Shown piece by piece: positions 41,637 through 47,565 of a DNA stretch of 47,565 nucleotides. The stretch comes from Metabacillus fastidiosus NBRC 101226. GTDB taxonomy: Bacteria > Bacillota > Bacilli > Bacillales > Bacillaceae. The translations under genes were made by a program, and so were the position numbers. Every line of letters starts with the position of its first letter. Position 1 is the stretch's first letter. The notes under the pieces were generated by a model, which searched no databases, was not told the origin of the DNA, and saw nothing but the letters and a program-made list of their open reading frames with translations. The DNA is taken from NCBI RefSeq assembly GCF_001591625.1, contig NZ_BCVG01000021.1, positions 1 through 47,565 of the forward strand, given 5' to 3'.

Positions 41637-42818
41637 TTAATAAATCCTTTCTGCCAACAGTCTTCTTTCCGCAATTTCTGTTCCAATAGAAATTTGGCGC
41701 AGCACAGATTCTGTACTTTCCTCAATCCATTGCGGTGCTTTTATCATTGCTTTTTCCAATGTTGTAGGTCTTGGAATAATACTGATGAATGCATCAATTC
41801 CTGCATTATAGTTTAAATCAGCACCTTTGCCGATCGTGCCGGTAATAGCAATGACAGGTATATGATGTTTTTTCGCAATCCGTGCTACTTCCGCGGGAAT
41901 TTTCCCGTTCGGTGTTTGAAAATCGAGGCTCCCCTCAGCAGTCAGGACAATATCTGCATTGGCAATTTTCTCTTCAATATTAATAAACTTCATAATAAGG
42001 TCGAAACGGGGATGTAATATCGCTCCGGTAAATGCAAGCAGTCCCGCTCCTAAACCGCCAGATGCACCGCTCCCTGGTAAATTGCGCACATCCAGCCCTA
42101 ACTCATCGTCTATTAATGACGCATAATGTTCTAAAGCCTGCGATAACTTTTCTACCTGCTTTAATGTCGCTCCTTTTTGCGGACCGAAAACACGCGCAAC
42201 TCCCTGTTCACCACATAGAACATTTTTCCAATTACAAGCAACATCAATTAACACGTTGTTTAGACGTTTATCAACATTTGTCATATCAATACGGCTCGCT
42301 TTTAATAAATCTTTGCCACCTTTTATATTTACGAGCTGTCCATTCTTATCAAAAAACTTTACTCCTAAAGCTTGTGCCATCCCTGCTCCTCCGTCAGATG
42401 TACCGGAATCACCGCAGCCGAAAATAATATGGTCCACTTTTAGGTCAAGTGCGGCGCTAATCAATTGTCCAACCCCGTACGTTGTTGTTTTTAGCGGATT
42501 TCTTTCATCTTGTGGTACAAGCTTTAAGCCTGCAACCGCTGCCATTTCAATTACCGCTACCCTCTTTCCGTTTTCTGTGAAAATTCCGAAATAACTTGAA
42601 ATCTTTTGTCCGACTGGTCCGGTTACTTTCTTATAAATTAAATCACCTTTTTTTAATCGGATAATCGTTTTTACAAATCCTTCTCCACCGTCAATCATCG
42701 GTACAACCTCAAGATCAATTGACTTATCAAAACGCCTTACGCCTCTTTCCATTGCAAAAGCAACATCCTCTGCATCTAAACATTCTTTAAAACCTGATGG
42801 TATAATAACTAATTTCAT
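41637..42818 (-). CDS. glxK: Glycerate kinase (GarK/GlxK family)
   Basis: A 393-residue kinase from ATG 42818 (MKLVIIPSGFKECLDAEDVA). Family stretches: GFKECLDAEDVA, MIDGGEGF, KVTGPVGQKI, GQLISAALDLKVDHIIFGCGDSGTSDGGAGMAQALGV and LPGSGASGGLGAGLLAFTGA. It phosphorylates D-glycerate to 2-phosphoglycerate (or 3-phosphoglycerate). It is the first gene of a five-gene unit. The ribosome site (GGAGGG) is about 12 bases from the ATG, which is rather far. Together with glycolate oxidase elsewhere in the window it could serve C2/C3 acid use. Confidence 0.93.
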   Translation of the reverse strand: MKLVIIPSGFKECLDAEDVAFAMERGVRRFDKSIDLEVVPMIDGGEGFVKTIIRLKKGDLIYKKVTGPVGQKISSYFGIFTENGKRVAVIEMAAVAGLKLVPQDERNPLKTTTYGVGQLISAALDLKVDHIIFGCGDSGTSDGGAGMAQALGVKFFDKNGQLVNIKGGKDLLKASRIDMTNVDKRLNNVLIDVACNWKNVLCGEQGVARVFGPQKGATLKQVEKLSQALEHYASLIDDELGLDVRNLPGSGASGGLGAGLLAFTGAILHPRFDLIMKFINIEEKIANADIVLTAEGSLDFQTPNGKIPAEVARIAKKHHIPVIAITGTIGKGADLNYNAGIDAFISIIPRPTTLEKAMIKAPQWIEESTESVLRQISIGTEIAERRLLAERIY

Positions 42819-42929
42819 TTTTCTTTTCTCCCTCCATCTGTCTTTGAACACTTTTTAATTTACAGGGGAAAAGCTAAGGAATTTTTAGAGAAAGATTAAA
42901 AAACGATTAGAGAATTATTAGTAAATAAA

Positions 42930-42967
42930 AAATGACCAGCAAGCTGTATTATAGCTCGCTAGTCATT
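42930..42967 (-). terminator. Terminator after the c-di-GMP-linked gene
   Basis: Stem AAATGACCAGCAAGCT / AGCTCGCTAGTCATTT with mismatches, with TTTTTTATTTA on the minus strand. Confidence 0.8.
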
Positions 42968-43070
42968 TATCTCAATTTTTACTTACTTTTTTAGATATTT
43001 TTCCACAAAAAACGACAATCTATTTAACTTATTATCCCCATGATGACGCATATATTAAAACGCTTTCCTT

Positions 43071-44078
43071 TTACAGCTTTTTAATAACTATCTTTTTTAT
43101 TCTTTTACCTGTAAATAAATAAGCAGGCATCGTTCTTTGAGAAATATTAACATTGTACTGCTTCATCTTATTAATCCACTCATTTTCGTAATTCGTCATT
43201 TCAAGACGTTTTCTATTCTCTGCTTGAGGCACATTTTTGAGCGGCAGAGCTAAAATAGAGGCAACAAAATTAACTGGAATATAATTCAAATATTCTAAAC
43301 TGTAATTATATTGCTCTGTTCGAAGATAATAAAGACTCGAATTTTCAATTCGTTTTGAAAACTCTTTCATTTTTAAAGCTACTTCTTTCGCTATTTCGTC
43401 TTCTGCATAAATATTATATTCTAATGATTCAAAAAGAAATCCTTGTGTATTCAATGTATTTACATGATTCTCCAAAATCTCCAGCTGTTCTCTGATCGAA
43501 TTTTTCGTTAGTAAACGGCATCCGTTTTCTTTGAAGAATTCTTCCTTTACTTTTTCCTCATCTTTCGTATCAAGACCTTGCAGAAGCTTTTTTATATGCT
43601 TCATCAGCTTGCGGATTTCTTCTCTTGCTTTCCTATCTTCTTTCGGCATCACTCTTACTTGAATGAGAAAACTTTTATTAGGAAATCTATTTATCAGCTC
43701 ATCAATTAAATTTTCTTCACGATCTTTTATAACTAGCGGTGAAGCACAGCCTTTTAAGGAAACTTTTTCATATGCAAACATAGTTTCTAACTGAGGGCTT
43801 CCATTTTCCCATTCACATTCATTTATATTAATCTGCAAGCCAGGCAAAAGATTTCTTTCTTCATTCTTCAGAAAAATTTCCAGTTTGCCATTATGATAAT
43901 AATAGTAAAATGAGATTGGATCATCTTTCGTAGTAAGTAAATACATCGCTTCCAAAATTGTTTTCGCTGTAGAAAACCCTTCATTTAACTTTATTTCTTT
44001 CTCTTCATTATTGTGATAAATAGAATATTTATCTTCTTTATGTAATAAATGAACTTCCTTAACTTGATAATAAGGCAT
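43071..44078 (-). CDS. Unknown 335-residue protein behind a c-di-GMP riboswitch
   Basis: From ATG 44078 (MPYYQVKEVHLLHKEDKYSIY). An ATG at 44093 also reads in frame but forms part of the GGGGG ribosome site. The protein is soluble, rich in Lys/Glu and mostly helical in its second half (residues 150-260 look coiled). A central IQVRVMPKEDRKAREEIRKLM and a late LNYIPVNFVASILALPLKNVP recall the N-terminal region of HerA/TraC-like ATPases, but no Walker motif is present. I cannot assign a family. The upstream riboswitch links it to c-di-GMP, hence possibly motility, adhesion or surface traits. A terminator follows. Confidence 0.7.
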   Translation of the reverse strand: MPYYQVKEVHLLHKEDKYSIYHNNEEKEIKLNEGFSTAKTILEAMYLLTTKDDPISFYYYYHNGKLEIFLKNEERNLLPGLQININECEWENGSPQLETMFAYEKVSLKGCASPLVIKDREENLIDELINRFPNKSFLIQVRVMPKEDRKAREEIRKLMKHIKKLLQGLDTKDEEKVKEEFFKENGCRLLTKNSIREQLEILENHVNTLNTQGFLFESLEYNIYAEDEIAKEVALKMKEFSKRIENSSLYYLRTEQYNYSLEYLNYIPVNFVASILALPLKNVPQAENRKRLEMTNYENEWINKMKQYNVNISQRTMPAYLFTGKRIKKIVIKKL

Positions 44079-44190
44079 TAAAATTTCCCCCATTTCTGAT
44101 TGAAGAATTTTTCCTTATTTGTATATCAATCTATACAATGATTTATTATTTTTAAAATGAGATCACCCTTAGAAAGGGAAGCTTCAGCCT

Positions 44191-44231
44191 AGACTCCCGC
44201 TTCAATGACAGATGCCTTGAAGTGGGAGTCT
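44191..44231 (-). repeat. Inverted repeat in riboswitch leader
   Basis: Arms AGACTCCCGCTTCAA and TTGAAGTGGGAGTCT, with one G-T step and an 11-base loop. There is no T-run on the minus strand. It may be an IS200/IS605-type end remnant, or a second regulatory hairpin between the riboswitch terminator and the gene start. Confidence 0.5.
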
Positions 44232-44259
44232 TACTGTGTATTATTTTTGGGTAAATATT

Positions 44260-44291
44260 AAAAAAGACTGTCATGCTAAAAAATGACAGTC
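44260..44291 (-). terminator. Riboswitch-linked terminator
   Basis: Stem GACTGTCAT / ATGACAGTC, with TTTTTT on the minus strand, about 40 bases after the c-di-GMP aptamer and upstream of the gene 43071-44078. Confidence 0.85.
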
Positions 44292-44329
44292 GTTACTGAT
44301 TTGATACGATTATAGTAAACGTAACATTT

Positions 44330-44410
44330 CGGTAACCCAGCCGTCATAGCCATTACATGACCTTAGACCTGTGACTTTGCGTCTTCATCTTTCGATAAAT
44401 TTGCCATTTT
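44330..44410 (-). ncRNA. c-di-GMP-I (GEMM) riboswitch aptamer
   Basis: On the minus strand the conserved pieces appear in order: GGCAAA, CGAAAG, GACGCAAAG, CACAGGTCTAAGG, CTATGACGGC and TGGGTTACCG. These are the class-I c-di-GMP aptamer blocks, with the tetraloop GAAA and receptor, the conserved GACGCAAAG, and the final GGGTTACC of the closing stem. A terminator lies immediately downstream, so the switch probably acts by transcription termination on the gene at 43071-44078. Confidence 0.93.
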
Positions 44411-44412
44411 CG

Positions 44413-45075
44413 TATATTCCTATTCGATTTATTCTTTATTAAAACCTATATAACATAGTTATCTTAGTTCTAAAGTATTATATATTATATATTAACAGGT
44501 ATGTGGGAATAACTCTACTTTATTCTCTCTATTTTTTATATTTTATTCATTGACACTCCACACCGCTAAAGCAGCGAGATTTTAAATCTCTAAACTGTTA
44601 CAAATCAATTAGACGATTGTAGTTGTGTGGTTTTCTTAGATCACTTTCTACTTGAGAAGAAAAAAGGATGGATACGATATTTCATGTATCCCCATCAGAC
44701 TCAAACCGGCTGCCCGCCAGTGGAAGTTTTTAATCCTTCAATCAAAAGTTTTATCGTCTTTTACATGATGACATATATTGTTTTACCGAGAAAACTGTCA
44801 TTGTCTATAAGCAGAGTATAGCATTTCAGATGCTCGATGTACAGAACGTATATTCTATTTTTATCTGTATACCATATCTGACCTCCCTTTCACCCCGCCT
44901 AAAGACAGTCTTTGACCTGGATACAACTTACACATTATATAAAATTTGTATTTGTTTCTATAAAATTAAATATTAAAAGAGAATTTCTATACTAGTAATG
45001 GGCATTTAGACCTTATTGTAATTACCCACTTATCATTTTTTAAAACATTTTTATAAAAAATATTTAAAAAAACTG
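44413..45075. other. Gene-free interval, AT-rich
   Basis: Sequence upstream of the riboswitch includes its likely promoter region (44420-44540, AT-rich). The part 44548-44590 contains stems that resemble an IS200/IS605-type right end, and 44600-44900 has no frame I would call a gene. The reading MVFLDHFLLEKKKGWIRYF at 44627 has no ribosome site and is not convincing. Confidence 0.45.
44548..44590 (-). mobile_element. IS200/IS605-type end remnant (tentative)
   Basis: On the minus strand, GAGATTTAAAATCTC is followed by CGCTGCTTTAGCGG, then TGTGGAGTGTCAATG. The small GC hairpin followed by a GGAGTGTCAA-type end is reminiscent of IS605-family right ends. No TnpA or TnpB gene is intact here, and I saw no convincing fragments. 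Confidence 0.3.
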
Positions 45076-45555
45076 TCATTCATTATCTTTATCATCGACA
45101 CCTTGACCTGAAAATAGTTTTGATGTCAATCTTTTATAAAGTGTAATAATTTTCGTAAATCCAAAGCCGACTAAAAATGCTGTTCCTGCTTGTGCGCTGA
45201 ATGTTTCATCTCCTTCTACAAACTCGATAAATAAAATGCCGCTGTCAATAAGTACAACAGTTACAACAGCAGTTCCTGAGGCAAGAACCGGGTAAAAAAT
45301 ATATTTTACCCATTCGGAGGGATTTGTCAGCATACCATTCACATATTTTGTAATAAATAAGTAGAGCTGGTAAAGGGAAGCACCAATTATTCCTGTGAAA
45401 AAATATTGCAAAGACGGTTCAATCGGTTTTGTATTTATTGAAATTCGTAAAAATTGTTGAAATAGATTTAATTGTAAAAGTGCAATGATAAAGAAGCTTC
45501 CTAAAAAAAGAATCGATAGATAGAATAATATTAAAATCTTTACTTTGCTATCCAA
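45076..45555 (-). CDS. Four-helix membrane protein, unknown
   Basis: A 159-residue protein from TTG 45555, with AAGGAGG 7 bases upstream. Hydrophobic segments lie near 7-30, 48-68, 85-107 and 120-137, with a short acidic loop (VEGDETFSAQ) before the last helix. The C-terminus is polar, ending in GQGVDDKDNE. No family recognised. It is a single gene between an AT-rich gap and the cold-shock gene. Confidence 0.7.
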   Translation of the reverse strand: MDSKVKILILFYLSILFLGSFFIIALLQLNLFQQFLRISINTKPIEPSLQYFFTGIIGASLYQLYLFITKYVNGMLTNPSEWVKYIFYPVLASGTAVVTVVLIDSGILFIEFVEGDETFSAQAGTAFLVGFGFTKIITLYKRLTSKLFSGQGVDDKDNE

Positions 45556-45657
45556 AATAAGCCCTCCTTTTTTTCCTATTATTACAATAGAATATGAAAA
45601 GAGAACTTTATGAGTGTTAATTTTATTAAAAAAACTTGTCTATTTTCTTATATAAAC

Positions 45658-45693
45658 GGGAAAAAGCTAGCAATTGAATGCTAGCTTTTTCCC
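45658..45693 (-). terminator. Terminator after cold-shock gene
   Basis: A perfect stem, GGGAAAAAGCTAGCA / TGCTAGCTTTTTCCC, 19 bases past the csp stop. Confidence 0.85.
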
Positions 45694-45711
45694 ATTTAAA
45701 GAATCTCTATA

Positions 45712-45918
45712 TTAAATTTTTTGAACGTTAGCAGCTTGAGGTCCGCGCTGTCCTTCTTCTACATTAAAAGTTACAGCTTGTCCTTCTTCTAAAGTTTTAA
45801 AGCCTTCACCTTCAATAGAAGAGAAGTGAACGAATACATCGTCCTTTCCTTCGCGCTCAATAAATCCAAAACCTTTTTCTGCATTAAACCATTTTACTTT
45901 ACCTTGTTCCATGTTCAT
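45712..45918 (-). CDS. Cold-shock protein (CspA family)
   Basis: A 68-residue (or 66 from ATG 45912) single-strand nucleic-acid chaperone. The OB-fold RNP motifs are KGFGFIE (RNP1) and DVFVHF (RNP2). It begins [21 protein letters not shown] and has the full conserved set of aromatic residues. GGAGG precedes both possible ATGs. It acts on RNA during cold shock and growth. The roughly 100-base upstream region before 46047 could hold a cold-box leader, but I see no firm match. Confidence 0.96.
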   Translation of the reverse strand: MNMEQGKVKWFNAEKGFGFIEREGKDDVFVHFSSIEGEGFKTLEEGQAVTFNVEEGQRGPQAANVQKI

Positions 45919-46046
45919 TAATCCTCCAATACATTGCCATTAATAAAATTTTCGAATCTGATGAAAATTCTAATCAGAAATCGAATAGCTTACATTCTTA
46001 TTTTAACAAATAAGCCTTTTTCTAGCAAATAATCCATTTTTTACAC

Positions 46047-46349
46047 TTATATCTGAACCTGCTTTTCTCCCATTATGAAATAATAGCCGATAGATTTAAT
46101 ATCTGCTGCAATGTTTAAAAGCCCTTCTTCTTCAAGCTTTTGAAGTAAAACAGCCGGCTCCTCAATTTTAAACTGAAGCATCTCTTCCTTCGTTAAACCG
46201 GAAATTCTTAAATCATCAAGCTGCTCATAAAATTCCGCGTCACTAAAAACACCGATTGCTACTTCATATGCAAAACGATCAGATTCTTTCCCGTCTAATT
46301 CAACCTCCTCCGATTTTAAATACCAGAAATCATAATAAATATTTTCCAA
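46047..46349 (-). CDS. Small acidic 100-residue protein, unknown
   Basis: The start is set at TTG 46349 (MENIYYDFWYLKSEEVELDG), with GTGGAGG 8 bases upstream; GTG 46364 lies inside that site. It is a soluble acidic protein of mixed helices with ISGLTKEEMLQFKIEEPAVLLQKLEEEGLL and ending in GYYFIMGEKQVQI. No family recognised. It lies between the zinc-knuckle gene and the cold-shock gene, with its own ribosome site but no clear terminator. Confidence 0.65.
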   Translation of the reverse strand: MENIYYDFWYLKSEEVELDGKESDRFAYEVAIGVFSDAEFYEQLDDLRISGLTKEEMLQFKIEEPAVLLQKLEEEGLLNIAADIKSIGYYFIMGEKQVQI

Positions 46350-46465
46350 TGTGTAAACCTCCACTGCATTCCGTCTGCTTATTTTTATACTTTCCCATTA
46401 TACATGAATTGAAACTTTTTATTTTACAATCTTATTCCATTTAAACTATATTTAAATAAAAAATA

Positions 46466-46489
46466 AAAACCCCCTAATCAGGAGGTTTT
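46466..46489 (-). terminator. Terminator after zinc-knuckle gene
   Basis: AAAACCCCCTAATCAGGAGG followed by TTTT, with TTTTTATTTTTT on the minus strand. It lies about 117 bases past the stop at 46607. Confidence 0.8.
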
Positions 46490-46606
46490 CTTATTAATCT
46501 CTGCTACCGTACATGAACTATGGATAAAAAGGAGTAAATAGTCTCCTGCACATTTTGGAATTGCTGACGTGGAGGAAACTTAGGCTCAATAAATACAGTT
46601 GAGTAA

Positions 46607-46861
46607 TTAACTTTCGATTTCAAGAATAGCATCGATTTCTTCTTGGATCTCTCTATTTACCGAAAGAGCACGTTTTTTTCTTAATTCAAGATCCATTTCT
46701 TTATCAATAAAGTTATTTGTATGTTTGTCAAAACACTCGAAACAAATAGAGTAAAAATCTTTTTTCTCTTTCTTTAAAAAATCAAATTCCCACGTTTCAA
46801 GTTCTAAATAACTTATTTTATCTTTCGTTTCTTTTTCACATAATTCGCAAGTTGTTTTCAT
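46607..46861 (-). CDS. Small zinc-knuckle protein, unknown
   Basis: An 84-residue protein from ATG 46861 (MKTTCELCEKETKDKISYLE), with GAAAGGG 8 bases upstream. Two CxxC pairs, CELC (about 5-8) and CFEC (about 41-44), likely bind one zinc. The remainder is charged helices ending in EEIDAILEIES. It may be a small regulator or adaptor. No family recognised. It begins about 29 bases after the desaturase stop, in the same direction, and may be co-transcribed. Confidence 0.7.
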   Translation of the reverse strand: MKTTCELCEKETKDKISYLELETWEFDFLKKEKKDFYSICFECFDKHTNNFIDKEMDLELRKKRALSVNREIQEEIDAILEIES

Positions 46862-46889
46862 TATAAAAACCCTTTCGTACATCTACCTT

Positions 46890-47565
46890 TTATTTTTTTG
46901 CTAGTTGGCGATCTTTAATTCTTTTTAAACGCCCATGATATTTCATTATGTTCGCTTGTGATTGTTTGGCATCTTCACTAGTAGGTTCCAAATTAGCAAT
47001 GTCCCAATATTTAACAATTACATCTAATACTTGGTCAAAGTATTGTAATGGACCATAATTCGCATCTAATGCAATCGTTTTCATTCTATCTTTAAAGTCT
47101 GGCATAACAGCGCCTGGCATAGAAAAATTAATAATTACATTTTCGAAATAAATAATGAAATTCGGATCAAGTTCAAGATGCGCTTTCACTGTGTCTCGAT
47201 AGAATGCATAATGAAGTGCTTCATCTTTCGCTAAACGTCGAAGTAATGTTGCTAGATCTTTGTCGTGCGGACCCGCTATTTTAGCTACATTATTATAAAA
47301 AACTAGTGTAGCTAACTCTTGCAATGAAGTATAGGCCATTGTTGCCAGAGGATTAGTGAAGTCTGGAAACCAGCCGCTTTCAACTACTCGTCTTCTTAAT
47401 TCATGCAATCTTGTGGGATTTACGTTTCGTGTCACTAATAAATATGTTTCAAGTAAGTTAGAGTGCTGGTCTTCTTCAGCTGTCCAAGTGCGTACGAAAT
47501 CACTTATTACTTCCATTGAATTTTTAAACGTATAATCCAAATGCGAAGTATACCAAGGTAAATTT
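46890..47565 (-). CDS. Acyl-ACP desaturase (ferritin-like; N-terminus beyond window)
   Basis: 225 residues are visible. The frame continues past the right edge (NLPWYTSHLDYTFKNS), so the TTG at 47540 is not the start. The ferritin-like di-iron motifs are WTAEEDQHSN (EExxH) and KDEALHYAFYR (second ExxH). It is shorter at the C-terminus than plant stearoyl-ACP desaturases but fits bacterial members. It introduces a double bond in acyl chains, for example to keep membranes fluid. The cold-shock gene lies close by, but no operon link is shown. Confidence 0.88.
   Translation of the reverse strand, partial: NLPWYTSHLDYTFKNSMEVISDFVRTWTAEEDQHSNLLETYLLVTRNVNPTRLHELRRRVVESGWFPDFTNPLATMAYTSLQELATLVFYNNVAKIAGPHDKDLATLLRRLAKDEALHYAFYRDTVKAHLELDPNFIIYFENVIINFSMPGAVMPDFKDRMKTIALDANYGPLQYFDQVLDVIVKYWDIANLEPTSEDAKQSQANIMKYHGRLKRIKDRQLAKK

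Noticed and set aside
44627-44821. 64-codon plus-strand frame
   Set aside because: No ribosome site, no family resemblance, and unlikely amino-acid composition; treated as non-coding.

Overview
The window reads as a stretch of a low-GC Bacillaceae chromosome. Shine-Dalgarno sites are strong (AGGAGG type), and GTG and TTG starts are common. The window also carries typical Bacillus content: a lutABC lactate cluster, a KimA potassium transporter behind a c-di-AMP riboswitch, a sucrose PTS operon and a CspA-type cold-shock gene. Genus cannot be fixed from sequence alone. Most genes lie on the minus strand. No tRNA, rRNA, CRISPR array, phage block or intact transposase was found.

Layout. 0-9 kb is an accessory region of small orphan genes: a glycine-zipper protein, an Imm3-like immunity protein, DUF4306, DUF5412, DUF2199 and NIPSNAP proteins, small membrane proteins, and an Lrp regulator divergent from a serine hydrolase plus MFS exporter pair. 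These are punctuated by ten loci (13 core copies) of one short repeat, all in the same orientation and absent from the remaining 38 kb. 9-11.6 kb holds a MarR regulator and kimA with its c-di-AMP riboswitch. 12.1-15.7 kb holds a PadR-DUF1048-ABC exporter operon that looks richer in G+C, flanked by decayed gene fragments. 15.8-25.5 kb is a lactate/glycolate island: lutABC, then a GntR regulator with glcEFD, then lldP.

25.6-30 kb contains a cloverleaf-shaped palindromic element, a second PadR with a DUF2812 protein, an HD phosphohydrolase and a LysR regulator. 29-33 kb is a sucrose operon (PTS EIIBC, fructokinase, sucrose-6-phosphate hydrolase). 33-37 kb has a TetM-like ribosomal GTPase paralogue, a stand-alone TerF-like vWA protein and a universal stress protein. 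37.3-42.8 kb is one tight five-gene unit: glycerate kinase, DASS permease, response regulator, histidine kinase, and a PepSY protein with a poly-Asp tail. 43-44.4 kb carries a gene of unknown function behind a class-I c-di-GMP riboswitch. The right end has a membrane protein, a cold-shock protein, two small unknowns and a truncated acyl-ACP desaturase.

The most interesting signals are the directional repeat array with embedded terminators in the first 9 kb, the cloverleaf element at 25.64-25.82 kb, the c-di-GMP riboswitch in front of an unknown gene, and the 20-bp-period repeat between glcD and lldP.
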